40,205 nt of DNA, from assembly GCA_947168665.1 (NCBI GenBank), contig CAMVMX010000023.1, positions 1 through 40,205 on the forward strand, read 5' to 3'. The stretch is from an uncultured Bacteroidales bacterium. GTDB lineage: Bacteria; Bacteroidota; Bacteroidia; Bacteroidales; P3. The translations under genes were made by a program, and so were the position numbers. Of this stretch, positions 31,536 to 39,874 are shown piece by piece (positions within the stretch are counted from its first letter, which is position 1; each line of letters opens with the position of its first letter). The notes under the pieces were generated by a model. The model made no database searches and had not been told where the DNA came from. It was given only the letters and a program-made list of their open reading frames with translations.

Positions 31536-32573
31536 ATGAATCCTTTTCACCTTTTCCGTCAGTCGAGGCAGTTCCTCATTGTCTGTATAGCGATGTTTCT
31601 TATGGCGGGCTGCCATCCAAGGGCCGACAAGCATGGTCAGTCCTCCGCCAGTGCGATAAACTACAATAATGTGGCGATTCCCGATTTCAATGCCGACAGT
31701 GCCTATGGCTTTGTTGCCGCTCAGGTGGCCTGTGGCTACCGCACTCCGGGCAGCCAGGGGCAGCTTCGCTGTGCCGACTATCTGGCCCGGCAGATGCGCC
31801 GCTGGTGCGACACCGTCATCGTGCAAGATTTCCCCACCACGCTTTGGAACGGGCAAGAGGTGCGGGGCAAGAACATCATCGCCACCCTCAATGCCCGCCC
31901 CGGCGCGTCCGAGAACGGGCGGGTGCTTCTGGCTGCCCACTGGGACAGCCGCATGTGGGCCGACCACGACCCCGACAAGAATAACCACCGCAAGCCTTTC
32001 GACGGCGCCAACGACGGCGCCAGCGGTGTGGCCGTGTTGATGGAACTGGCCCGCGCCATCTCCACCGATCGGATCTCGATACCCATCGACATCATCTTTT
32101 TCGATGTGGAAGATCAGGGGGTGCCCGAATGGGCCAACGAACCCTCCAACGACAGCTGGTGCAAGGGTTCGCAATACTGGAGCCGCAACCCCCATACTCC
32201 TTTCTACAGAGCCACCTTCGGCGTGTTGCTCGACATGGTGGGCACTCAGGCCCCACGCTATACTAAGGAGCAGTTCAGCCGCGAGTACGCCTCTGGCATC
32301 ATGAACAAAATTTGGACCGTGGCCGATGCCCTTGGCTATGGCAAAATGTTCGTCAACCTCGAAACCGACCCCATTCTCGATGACCACTATTATGTCAACC
32401 GCCTGTCTGGCACCCCAATGATTGACATCGTGCAAAACACTCCCGGCTGCAGTTTCTTCAAATACTGGCATACCATGGGCGACAACCTTGAGCATGTCGA
32501 CAAGAACAGCCTCAAAGCCGTGGGCGATGTATTGCTCAAAACCCTTTATGGCGACTATGGCCAGGGCCGCTAA
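31536..32573 (+). CDS. M28-family lipoprotein (aminopeptidase/glutaminyl cyclase-like)
   Basis: A 345-residue lipoprotein with signal sequence and lipobox Cys26 (FLMAGC). The mature part is an M28 zinc hydrolase fold close to glutaminyl-peptide cyclotransferases: GYRTPGSQGQLRCADYLARQ, then RVLLAAHWDSRMWAD with His135, GANDGASGVAVLMELARA, FFDVEDQG, GTQAP and a C-terminal FFKYWHTMGDNLEHVD. The Trp-rich acidic context and the YWHTMGDN region resemble bacterial QC-like proteins more than broad aminopeptidases. It would act on peptides in the periplasm or at the outer membrane. Its 3' end overlaps the next gene. Confidence 0.85.
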   Translation: MNPFHLFRQSRQFLIVCIAMFLMAGCHPRADKHGQSSASAINYNNVAIPDFNADSAYGFVAAQVACGYRTPGSQGQLRCADYLARQMRRWCDTVIVQDFPTTLWNGQEVRGKNIIATLNARPGASENGRVLLAAHWDSRMWADHDPDKNNHRKPFDGANDGASGVAVLMELARAISTDRISIPIDIIFFDVEDQGVPEWANEPSNDSWCKGSQYWSRNPHTPFYRATFGVLLDMVGTQAPRYTKEQFSREYASGIMNKIWTVADALGYGKMFVNLETDPILDDHYYVNRLSGTPMIDIVQNTPGCSFFKYWHTMGDNLEHVDKNSLKAVGDVLLKTLYGDYGQGR

Positions 32574-32994
32574 GCCGTTGCTGGCTCTCATACTGCTCTT
32601 TTCCGTGGCCATCGTCGGTGGCTGTGGAAAAGAGTCTTATTGCAATGTGCCGGTAGGGGATGCCACCTGCCAGATTGATCCCAACTCGCCCCTCTATCCT
32701 GGTCTGAACACGATGAGCGGTTACGAGTACTTGATTGGAGGTTACCAAGGTGTGGTGGTGGTCCGCACTGCATGGGAGGAATTCGTGGCCTACGAGTGTA
32801 CCTGCCCTTACGACCGGGGTCTGCTCGAAATGGACGAAGGGTATGGCAATCTCGTGTTGCGGTGTCCCGAATGCGGGTCGCAGTTCAGCACTTTCGGCGA
32901 CGGCTTCCCCCTCGACGGCAGCCTCACCTCATGCCCCCTCTACCAATACAACACTTTCTACGACGGGAGGCTGCTCTATATATCCAACTACTGA
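32557..32994 (+). CDS. Rieske-fold lipoprotein with four-cysteine site
   Basis: A 145-residue lipoprotein: signal MARAAKPLLALILLFSVAIV, then GGC with lipidated Cys23. The mature domain follows the Rieske fold (a strand with YEYLIGGYQGVVVVRTAWEE, the two cluster loops, and a final PLYQYNTFYDGRLLYI strand). The usual ligands C-x-H and C-x-x-H are replaced by cysteines: Cys81 and Cys83 (ECTCPYD), Cys103 and Cys106 (CPECGSQF). It could bind zinc or a rubredoxin-type iron instead of a 2Fe-2S Rieske cluster. ATG 32548 is an alternative start three codons upstream; both overlap the M28 gene, so the two are coupled. Confidence 0.75.
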   Translation: MARAAKPLLALILLFSVAIVGGCGKESYCNVPVGDATCQIDPNSPLYPGLNTMSGYEYLIGGYQGVVVVRTAWEEFVAYECTCPYDRGLLEMDEGYGNLVLRCPECGSQFSTFGDGFPLDGSLTSCPLYQYNTFYDGRLLYISNY

Positions 32995-33020
32995 TGCCCG
33001 GCGTGTGGCGCGGATGTGAA

Positions 33021-33473
33021 CTACAATATCAGCTCGCCGCACGAGGTCTCGGTCTCATACAGCTTCAGTGCATACAGCCGTGTGCCTTCTGGCAGACGGC
33101 CATCCAGCAGTTGGGCGAAGTGGACGAGTAGATTTTCCGTGGTGGGAGGGAAATCGAGCATAATCACTTTGGCCTGGTATCCACCCAAACTGTCGGCAGG
33201 AGTCTCTGTCCCCTCCTTGCGTGGCAATACCAGCGCATGGTCGAAACGGCTTACGATGGCCTCCTCCACAATCATTTTCAGCTGGTGGAAGTCCACCAGC
33301 ATTCCCTCGGGGGCCGTGCCTTTTGGTTGTAGACAATGCCCCTCCAGCGGTTGCCCTTCAACGGTGACAAACAGTTTATACGAGTGGCCGTGTATGTTGC
33401 GGCACTTGCCGGGATAGTCGGGCAGGGCATGTGCCATTTCGAACCCGAATTGTTTGGTGAGTCGCATTTTCAT
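33021..33473 (-). CDS. queD: 6-pyruvoyl-tetrahydropterin synthase/QueD family protein
   Basis: A 150-residue T-fold enzyme. Zinc ligands His15 (FEMAHAL), His28 and His30 (NIHGHSY) and catalytic Cys24 (PGKCRNIHGH) are present, along with MLVDFHQLK, FDHALVL and a late ETSCGELIL with the pterin-anchoring Glu. QueD makes 6-carboxy-tetrahydropterin from dihydroneopterin triphosphate for queuosine; PTPS uses the same fold, so the exact reaction is not certain. ATG 33473 (MKMRLTKQF) is the natural start. No other queuosine genes lie in the window. A terminator of the upstream nitroreductase operon separates them. Confidence 0.85.
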   Translation of the reverse strand: MKMRLTKQFGFEMAHALPDYPGKCRNIHGHSYKLFVTVEGQPLEGHCLQPKGTAPEGMLVDFHQLKMIVEEAIVSRFDHALVLPRKEGTETPADSLGGYQAKVIMLDFPPTTENLLVHFAQLLDGRLPEGTRLYALKLYETETSCGELIL

Positions 33474-33545
33474 AAGCAGGTGTACTTGTGTTTCTTCATA
33501 GTTGGCTGATGGGTCTGCACCTCCCGGCCGTGGGCCGAAAGGCAA

Positions 33546-33594
33546 AAGAGTCTGCAGCGCCGGAACGTTGCCTATCCGCTGCGTGCAGACTCTT
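33546..33594 (-). terminator. Terminator of the PBP2-RodA-ClpX-nitroreductase operon
   Basis: AAGAGTCTGCA (33546-33556) pairs perfectly with TGCAGACTCTT (33584-33594). On the minus strand the stem is followed by TTGCCTTT. It lies 26 nt past the nitroreductase stop. Confidence 0.75.
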
Positions 33595-33619
33595 CAGTCA
33601 GGACTCAGTGAGACTTCGT

Positions 33620-34345
33620 CTATTCCTCAAAACCCACGGGGTGAGCCAACATCGGGCGACCGTTTCCGATGCCCAGCAGTTTGGTCAGGGTTTCGTGGTT
33701 GATGCCGCCGCAGGCCACTGTGGCCAGTTTGGCCGACGAGCAGAACAGGTAGATATTCTGGCTCACATAGCCGCAGTCAACGGCAGCATAAAAATCGCGG
33801 ACATCCTTGTCCTTGAACACACTCATGCGGTCGTAGTTGGCCACGATTACTATCGATGCCGGGGCTTTGGCAAAGAATTGCTGCTGGCTTATCTCCGGGC
33901 GGTGGTCGCCTTCCACCACCATCTCCAGTGTGTTTTTCTGGGCATTGTATAGATAAATGCCTTGCTGGTCAAAGTAGTAGATGTCGAATTCCTGCACGTT
34001 GACTGCCGAGGGAACCACGCGCCGGTTCGCTTCGGGACGGTTGATGCCATAGGTACACCACAGCAACGAGGACACCAGCTCCATAGGCAGTTGCTCCTCT
34101 CTGATGTTGCGAATGGTGCGCCGTTGGTCCAGAGCCTCTTTCAGCGGGGCATCCATGCCTGAGGCGGGCGGGGGGAGCTGACGCACATCGCGGGCTTTTT
34201 GTACGTTGTTGACCGACTTGTTGTCCTTGCAGTCTACCATCGACGAGGGAACCGAGTTGCCGCTTTTGCGGTTGTTGCGTTTCTGGGCCTGTACGCCTCC
34301 TGCCACCAGGGTGAGAATCAGGACCAATACAAATACTTTCTTCAT
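33620..34345 (-). CDS. Exported SagB-type nitroreductase
   Basis: A 241-residue protein with a signal peptide (KKVFVLVLILTLVAGGVQAQ) followed by a basic/Asn-Ser linker and a nitroreductase domain of SagB type. Domain features: APLKEALDQRRTIRNIREEQ (the FMN-phosphate-binding RRT/S segment), ELVSSLLWCTYGINR, RRVVPSAVNVQEFDIYYFDQ, and the closing AAVDCGYVSQNIYLFCSSAK. FMN-dependent reduction of an unknown substrate is predicted; export of such a domain is unusual outside Bacteroidetes. It starts 13 nt after clpX ends and is the last gene of the operon. Confidence 0.82.
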   Translation of the reverse strand: MKKVFVLVLILTLVAGGVQAQKRNNRKSGNSVPSSMVDCKDNKSVNNVQKARDVRQLPPPASGMDAPLKEALDQRRTIRNIREEQLPMELVSSLLWCTYGINRPEANRRVVPSAVNVQEFDIYYFDQQGIYLYNAQKNTLEMVVEGDHRPEISQQQFFAKAPASIVIVANYDRMSVFKDKDVRDFYAAVDCGYVSQNIYLFCSSAKLATVACGGINHETLTKLLGIGNGRPMLAHPVGFEE

Positions 34346-34358
34346 AATGTTTTAAGGT

Positions 34359-35618
34359 TTATTGTAATAATGATGTATTGATGTTTGCGCTGTTTATCTT
34401 CTCATGGGCCAGTGTGCCGGTGATGTGCAGCGTAGTTCCCGCGGCACGCTCCGGCAGGGAGAACATATAGTCCGTCATGATGCTCTCCATGATTGAGCGG
34501 AGGCCTCGGGCCCCCAGCTTGTAGTGCACCGCCGTGTCCACCACAGCCTGCAGGGCCTCCGGTTCGAACACCAGGTCTATCCCGTCCATCTTGAAGAGGG
34601 CCTGATACTGCTTCACTAAGGCGTTGCGCGGTTCGGTGAGGATGCGGCGCAGGGCCTCGGCATCCAGCGGCTGTAGGTGGGTGAGCATCGGAAAACGCCC
34701 CACCAACTCCGGTATCAACCCGAAATGTTTCAAGTCCATGGGCAGGATATACTTCAGCATGTTGTGGCGGTCCAGCTCGCGGCGGGTGCCGGTGCCGTTG
34801 TAGCCTATCACATTCGACCGCAGACGCGAGGCGATAGAGCGCTCAATGCCGTCGAAAGCCCCGCCGGCAATAAACAGTATGTTGCGGGTGTTCACCTGTA
34901 TCATGGGCTGTTCGGGGTGCTTGCGGCCTCCCTGCGGGGGCACGCTCACCACCGCCCCTTCGAGCAGTTTCAGCATAGCCTGCTGAACCCCTTCGCCCGA
35001 CACGTCGCGTGTGATGGAGGGATTGTCGCTCTTGCGGGCTATCTTGTCAATCTCGTCTATGAATACAATGCCTCGCTCGGCGGCCGCCACGTTGTAGTCC
35101 GCCGCCTGCAGCAGGCGCACCAGCACATTCTCCACATCGTCGCCCACGTAGCCCGCCTCGGTGAGCGTAGTGGCGTCGGCAATGCAGAATGGCACATGCA
35201 GCACCTTGGCTATCGTGCGGGCCAGAAGGGTCTTGCCGGTGCCGGTCTCGCCCACGATGATGATGTTCGACTTCTCGATTTCCACCTCGTTGGGGTCGTG
35301 TTGCTCGTCGGAATATTTAATGCGTTTGTAGTGGTTGTATACCGCCACCGAGAGTGCGCGCTTGGCATCCTCCTGACCAATTACATACTGGTCCAGGTGT
35401 TCCTTGATCTCGGCGGGGGTGGGTATGTGGTCCAGTCCGGCCAGGGGGTTGCTCTGTGCCGACTCCTTGTGCATCCTTTCGTGCAGGAAGCCGTAGGCCT
35501 GCTCCACGCAGCTGTCGCAGATGCAGCTCTCGCCCATGCCAGAAAAAAGCATGGAAACCCGCGACTCCGGGCGTCCGCAGAAAGAACATACACGCTTGTT
35601 GGTAGTATTCTTGGGCAT
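34359..35618 (-). CDS. clpX: ATP-dependent Clp protease ATP-binding subunit ClpX
   Basis: AAA+ unfoldase that feeds substrates to ClpP. The 419-residue protein has the N-terminal zinc-binding domain with Cys11, Cys14, Cys34 and Cys37, Walker A GETGTGKT (123-130), Walker B VFIDE (185-189), the pore loop GYVGDD, and a sensor region RFPMLTHL. The start is ATG 35618, giving [15 protein letters not shown]. Longer in-frame sequence upstream is antisense to nothing but overlaps rodA and lacks homology. It follows rodA by 47 nt. clpP is not adjacent and was not seen in the window. Confidence 0.95.
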   Translation of the reverse strand: MPKNTTNKRVCSFCGRPESRVSMLFSGMGESCICDSCVEQAYGFLHERMHKESAQSNPLAGLDHIPTPAEIKEHLDQYVIGQEDAKRALSVAVYNHYKRIKYSDEQHDPNEVEIEKSNIIIVGETGTGKTLLARTIAKVLHVPFCIADATTLTEAGYVGDDVENVLVRLLQAADYNVAAAERGIVFIDEIDKIARKSDNPSITRDVSGEGVQQAMLKLLEGAVVSVPPQGGRKHPEQPMIQVNTRNILFIAGGAFDGIERSIASRLRSNVIGYNGTGTRRELDRHNMLKYILPMDLKHFGLIPELVGRFPMLTHLQPLDAEALRRILTEPRNALVKQYQALFKMDGIDLVFEPEALQAVVDTAVHYKLGARGLRSIMESIMTDYMFSLPERAAGTTLHITGTLAHEKINSANINTSLLQ

Positions 35619-35665
35619 AGTGAAAAAGTGATGGGTTGTTATGTTGTATATTGTTTTTTTATTCT

Positions 35666-36943
35666 TCAAATCAAAGCATTGCGGTCGGCATCCTGACGGA
35701 TGAAGATGAACAGCAGCAGCGTGAAGGCGATGAGCGACGACCCCCCATAGCTGAAGTAAGGCAGCGGGATGCCGATGACGGGCACCAGCCCCAGCACCAT
35801 GCCGATATTCACCGCAAAGTGGAAAAACAGGATGGAGGCCACACAATAGCCATAGAACCGCGAAAAGACCGACCGTTGTCGCTCCGCCATCGTAATCAGG
35901 TGGATTAGCAGCCACACATAGGCCGCTATCAGAGCCAGGCTCCCCACAAAGCCCCATTCCTCGCCCACGGTGCAGAAAATGAAATCCGTTTCCTGTTCGG
36001 GCACGAAATCGGCCTTGGTGATGGTGCCATTCAGGAACCCTTTGCCCACCAGTCCGCCCGACCCGATGGCGATTTTAGCCTGGTTCACGTTGTAGCCCAC
36101 GCCGCGCGGATCCTCCACCTTGCCCAGCAGCACATAGATGCGGTTGCGCTGGTGGGTTTCCAGCACGTTCTCGAAGGTGAAATCTACCGACAGTGTGAAC
36201 AGGCAGCACACCACAAAGAAGATGGCCGTGTGCCAATAATTTTTTGATGTGCGCTTCGAGAGCCACACGAAAAGGTACAGCAGGCAGATAACCAGCAGGA
36301 TGCCCATCAGCAGGAATTGGTTGATGAGCAAGGCCGACACAAACAGCACAATGGCCAGCAAGCCGACGAGCAGAATATAGTGTGAAAGCCCTTCGCGGAA
36401 AAACGGCAGCAGGAACGCCAGAAACACGAGGGCGGACCCCGTGTCGTGCTGCAGGAAAATGAGACCCGCAGGCACTATAGCCAGCAGGGCCAGCGTCAGG
36501 CGTGTGCGTGGCAACTTCAAGTCTATGTCGATGGCGCTGATGTACTTGGACAGAGCCAGGGCCGTGGCAAACTTGGCAAACTCCGACGGCTGTAGTTTAA
36601 ACGCCCCGAAGTCAATCCACGACTGGCCCCCGTTAGTCACCGTGCCGACAAACAGTGTGGCCACAAGCAGCAGCAGCACAATCCCATAGATGATGTACGA
36701 CCCGTTGGAGAACACCCGTGGATGTATCAGCAGCACACACACCGCCACCACGAAAGCCACCCCCATCCACAGCAGCTGCTTGCCGTGCTGGCGCGAGAAG
36801 TCAAATATCTGGGCGTGGTTCTCGTCATAGCAAGCGGCGTAGATGTTCAGCCAGCCGAACAGCACGATAGCCAGATACAGCAGTATGGGTACCCAGTCGT
36901 AGCGTTTCTTCTCGGTGGCGGGCATGCGGTTGGCAGTCATCAT
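35666..36943 (-). CDS. rodA: Rod shape-determining peptidoglycan glycosyltransferase RodA
   Basis: A 425-residue SEDS-family inner-membrane protein with about 10 helices. It polymerises lipid II into glycan strands together with PBP2. Signatures: [20 protein letters not shown], then [13 protein letters not shown], the catalytic-region [20 protein letters not shown], and a C-terminal [16 protein letters not shown]. The length is typical. The start overlaps the PBP2 stop by 4 nt (ATGA), so they are translationally coupled, reflecting their complex. Confidence 0.95.
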   Translation of the reverse strand: MMTANRMPATEKKRYDWVPILLYLAIVLFGWLNIYAACYDENHAQIFDFSRQHGKQLLWMGVAFVVAVCVLLIHPRVFSNGSYIIYGIVLLLLVATLFVGTVTNGGQSWIDFGAFKLQPSEFAKFATALALSKYISAIDIDLKLPRTRLTLALLAIVPAGLIFLQHDTGSALVFLAFLLPFFREGLSHYILLVGLLAIVLFVSALLINQFLLMGILLVICLLYLFVWLSKRTSKNYWHTAIFFVVCCLFTLSVDFTFENVLETHQRNRIYVLLGKVEDPRGVGYNVNQAKIAIGSGGLVGKGFLNGTITKADFVPEQETDFIFCTVGEEWGFVGSLALIAAYVWLLIHLITMAERQRSVFSRFYGYCVASILFFHFAVNIGMVLGLVPVIGIPLPYFSYGGSSLIAFTLLLFIFIRQDADRNALI

Positions 36944-38790
36944 CTTTTGCGGGGTTTCTTAATCCTGCGCGTCAGCGGCAGCTTCTGGCAGGGATTGATT
37001 TCGGTATAATATTTCTCCATGTCCGTGCGCTTCACTTCGCCTCGGATGTACTTCTCAATAATCAGGCTTGCGATGGGGGCTGCCCATGTGCCGCCGCCGC
37101 CCTGGGCGTTCTCGACATATACCGCCACGGCAATCTTCGGCTTGTCCTTCGGGGCGAAAGCAATGAACACCGAGTGGTCGTTGCCGTAGTTCTCGGCGGT
37201 GCCCGTCTTGCCGCACACGTCTATGTCCGGTATGTCGGCCTTGTGGGCCGTGCCGCCCGCGCCGTGCACCACGTCATACATGCCCCGCGCCGCGATGTCG
37301 AAATACTCGCGCTCAATGCCCGTCTCGTGTTTCTCGTAAAACTCTGGCGGACGGATCGAGTCGGGGCCGTAGTAGCGCACCAGGTGCGGTGTGTAGAAGT
37401 AGCCCCGGTTGGCCACAATGCAGGCCAGGTTGGCCATCTGCAGCGGCACCACCTCCACCTCGCCTTGTCCTATGCTGTTGGAATAGATGGTGGTGAAGGC
37501 CCACCGCTCGCGGCCGTACCACTTGTTGTAGAACGCCGTGTCGGGAATATTGCCTTGTTTCACGTTGGGCAGGTCGATGGGCAGCCGGTAGCCGAAGCCG
37601 AACCGCGTCATGTAGTCGTGCCACACCGTCAGCCCGTACTGGCTGTCCTTATAGATGTTCTTGTACTTGCCCTGCTGTATCACACGGCGGTAGGTGTAGT
37701 AAAAATATGGATTGCACGACATCTTGATGGCCTCCTGCACACTCCGGGCGCTCGGGTGGTTGTGGCACCCTATCACCTTGTCGCACACAAATCCCGTCTG
37801 CGGCGTGATGACACCCAGATGCAGCGCAATCATGGCCTGCGCCACCTTGAAGATGGAGCCCGGCGGATACTGCGCCTGCAGGGCGCGGTTGAACAGGGGT
37901 TTCGATATGTCGCTGTTCAGCTTCTTGAAATTCTCTCCGCGGATGCGCCCCACCAGCAGGTTGGGGTCATAGCAGGGGGCGGAGAGGAGGGTCAGCACCT
38001 CGCCGGTCGAGGGTTCAATGGCCACGATGCAGCCGCGCTTGTTGGCCATCACCTTCTCGGCATATTCCTGCAGGTCGGCGTCGATGGTGGTATAGAGGTT
38101 CATCCCCTCCATCGGCATGGTGTCCAACTGCCCGTGCATGTAAGGGCCAATCTCGCGGTTGTGTACGTCCACCTGCATGATTTTCTTGCCTTTCACTCCG
38201 CGCAGCTCCTCCTCATACGAGGCTTCCAGCCCGCTTTTGCCTATATAGTCGCCCCGCTTGTAGTAGGGGTTCTTCTCCAGGTCGCGCTCGTTCACCTCGC
38301 CCACATACCCCAGCACATGGGCCGCTATCGGCTTGTCGTAGATGCGCAGTGTGCGCTTGGAAATGTAGAAGCCCTTGAACTTGTACAACACGTTCTCCCA
38401 TCGCCCAAAATCCTCTTTCGAAATCTGTTTCATAAAAATCGATGCCGAATAGGGCGAGTAGATGTATGCTTTCTCCATGCGGGCATTGAAGTCTTCGCGG
38501 GTGATGCCCACCGCGCGGCAGAATGCCGCCGTGTCCAGGTTCTTCACCATGCGGGGGATTACCATCAGGTCGTACACCGCTTCGTTATACACCAGCAGTT
38601 TGCCGTTGCGGTCGTACATCAGCCCTCGGGCCGGATATTGCGTGATGTTGCGCAGCGACTGGTTCTCGGCCTTTTCCTTATACTCCTTGTCAAACAGTTG
38701 CAGCATCGACAGCCGGAGCACGAACACCACCCCGACCGCCAGGAAGATAACCTTCACTATGCCACTGCGATGAGTATAATTCTTTGCCAT
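36940..38790 (-). CDS. mrdA: Penicillin-binding protein 2 (peptidoglycan transpeptidase)
   Basis: Cross-links peptidoglycan during cell elongation. The 616-residue protein has one N-terminal membrane helix (KVIFLAVGVVFVLRLSMLQL), the dimerisation/pedestal domain with YPARGLMYDRNGKLLVYNE, and the transpeptidase domain. Catalytic Ser312 and Lys315 (PPGSIFK), SxN in KMSCNPYF and the KTG box at 528-530 (GKTGTAE) are all present. The basic C-terminal tail is [11 protein letters not shown]. It is the first gene of a four-gene operon with rodA, clpX and a nitroreductase. The usual mreBCD partners are not upstream, where a clear promoter starts the transcript. Confidence 0.95.
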   Translation of the reverse strand: MAKNYTHRSGIVKVIFLAVGVVFVLRLSMLQLFDKEYKEKAENQSLRNITQYPARGLMYDRNGKLLVYNEAVYDLMVIPRMVKNLDTAAFCRAVGITREDFNARMEKAYIYSPYSASIFMKQISKEDFGRWENVLYKFKGFYISKRTLRIYDKPIAAHVLGYVGEVNERDLEKNPYYKRGDYIGKSGLEASYEEELRGVKGKKIMQVDVHNREIGPYMHGQLDTMPMEGMNLYTTIDADLQEYAEKVMANKRGCIVAIEPSTGEVLTLLSAPCYDPNLLVGRIRGENFKKLNSDISKPLFNRALQAQYPPGSIFKVAQAMIALHLGVITPQTGFVCDKVIGCHNHPSARSVQEAIKMSCNPYFYYTYRRVIQQGKYKNIYKDSQYGLTVWHDYMTRFGFGYRLPIDLPNVKQGNIPDTAFYNKWYGRERWAFTTIYSNSIGQGEVEVVPLQMANLACIVANRGYFYTPHLVRYYGPDSIRPPEFYEKHETGIEREYFDIAARGMYDVVHGAGGTAHKADIPDIDVCGKTGTAENYGNDHSVFIAFAPKDKPKIAVAVYVENAQGGGGTWAAPIASLIIEKYIRGEVKRTDMEKYYTEINPCQKLPLTRRIKKPRKR

Positions 38791-38813
38791 TTCCTATTGC
38801 GCAAATCAAACTG

Positions 38814-38821
38814 CAAAGTTA
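38814..38821 (-). promoter_or_regulatory. -7 promoter element of the PBP2 operon
   Basis: Minus strand TAACTTTG followed by CAG, 23 nt before ATG 38790. Upstream on the minus strand is a ten-T run and no clear -33 at standard spacing. The remaining sequence to 39005 shows no feature. Confidence 0.65.
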
Positions 38822-39005
38822 CAAAAAAAAATCCAATCCGACGGTTTCCTGCGCCACATTTGTCAAATAGTTGCAGGTTCGCTCATACCTTGCTGGTTGG
38901 AAAAAGCTTGTATGGCATTTGTATGGCTGCGCCGAGTCGAAATGCCAATATTGGGTGGTCGATGCGGCGGCGACCGATGGGACTTAGGGCCGGTTTGCCG
39001 CGCTC

Positions 39006-39725
39006 TCAGGCCGGTAGGCGGGGGATGTTGAGCCAGGCCTTCCGCTCGGCGGGGGTGAATTTCTCGATGGCGTAGCGCAGCGTAGTGCGGGGCATGGTGG
39101 CGCAGCGCGGCTCCAGATATTGGCGCAGGCGCTGGGGGTCGCGCTTGCCGGCTTCGCGCAGCAGCCAGCCCACCGCCTTATGGATGAGGTTGTGGGGGTG
39201 GTGCAGCAGGATGTCGGCAATGGCGTAGGTGTCGTCCAACCGCCCGTGGCGGAGGAACATCATGGTGCTCACTATCCCGATGCGTTGCTCCCAGATGGTG
39301 CGCCCCTCGCGGGCCAGGGTGTAGAGCGGAGCGGCGTCGTGGGTGAGAAACCAGGTGCCGAGGATTTCGTAGCAGGAGAGGTCGACGAGGTCCCAGTTGT
39401 TCACCGCCGGGAGGTGGGCCAGGTAGAAATCAACGCACTTCTGCTGTTCGTCGGGGTCTTTCTTGGCGTGGTGAAAACGTTGCGCCAAGGCCAGCAGACC
39501 CGCCAGCCGCACTTCGTGCCACTCCGAAGCCAGACACTCCTCAAGGTCGTCCCAGCCGCTCTCTTTCCAGTGTTCCTTCACTACCGAGCGGGTGACAGGG
39601 ACCTTGATGCCAAGAAAACGGTCGCCTTCGCCATACTGCCCCGGTCCGGTCTTGAAAAAGCGCGACATGTTGGCCGCCTGCGCGGCGTCCGCCCGCGCCA
39701 CAACACGCTGCATCAATTCGTTCAT
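39006..39725 (-). CDS. DNA alkylation repair protein (AlkD-like)
   Basis: A 239-residue all-helical HEAT-like repeat protein of the DNA alkylation repair family, which excises bulky or N3/N7-alkylated purines. Seen: FLGIKVPVTRSVVKEHW, the EEQ/W-rich repeat ASEWHEVRLAGLLALAQRFH, the key NNWDLVDLSCYEI with the conserved Asp, LAREGRTIWEQRIGIVST and HNLIHKAVGWLLREAGKRDP. I chose ATG 39725 (MNELMQRVV) because the next upstream ATG codons at 39752 and 39758 fall at or inside the promoter element 39756-39763. Confidence 0.88.
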   Translation of the reverse strand: MNELMQRVVARADAAQAANMSRFFKTGPGQYGEGDRFLGIKVPVTRSVVKEHWKESGWDDLEECLASEWHEVRLAGLLALAQRFHHAKKDPDEQQKCVDFYLAHLPAVNNWDLVDLSCYEILGTWFLTHDAAPLYTLAREGRTIWEQRIGIVSTMMFLRHGRLDDTYAIADILLHHPHNLIHKAVGWLLREAGKRDPQRLRQYLEPRCATMPRTTLRYAIEKFTPAERKAWLNIPRLPA

Positions 39726-39755
39726 AGTATTCTGCTGTTTAATGTTTTCCATCTG

Positions 39756-39763
39756 CAAAGATA
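39756..39763 (-). promoter_or_regulatory. -7 promoter element of the AlkD-like gene
   Basis: Minus strand TATCTTTG followed by CAGATGG. It implies a transcription start near 39750 and a leader of about 25 nt to ATG 39725. Confidence 0.65.
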
Positions 39764-39780
39764 CAGAAAAAATCCCACCA

Positions 39781-39829
39781 GCACTAAAAAAAGTGCATGA
39801 TAAGGCGAAAACTGCACTTTTTTTAGTGC
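39781..39829 (-). terminator. Nested palindrome: probable terminator of the TPR gene
   Basis: Two perfect 17-nt inverted arms, GCACTAAAAAAAGTGCA (39781-39797) and its complement (39813-39829), around a 15-nt loop. Each arm is itself a near-palindrome (GCACT and AGTGC around an A/T run). It sits between the stop of the TPR gene at 39875 and the divergently placed AlkD promoter. On the minus strand it contains T-runs, fitting a terminator. Confidence 0.6.
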
Positions 39830-39874
39830 AAGCGGGTGCTTGGTCAGCGTGAAGTTGGTTTCCTTGACCTGGTT

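Noticed and set aside
35619..35957. N-terminal extension of ClpX
   Set aside because: The in-frame sequence upstream of [15 protein letters not shown] overlaps the coding end of rodA and has no ClpX homology.
37174..39075. A 633-residue plus-strand frame opposite PBP2
   Set aside because: The minus strand encodes all three penicillin-binding motifs; the plus frame has no recognisable domain and no promoter.
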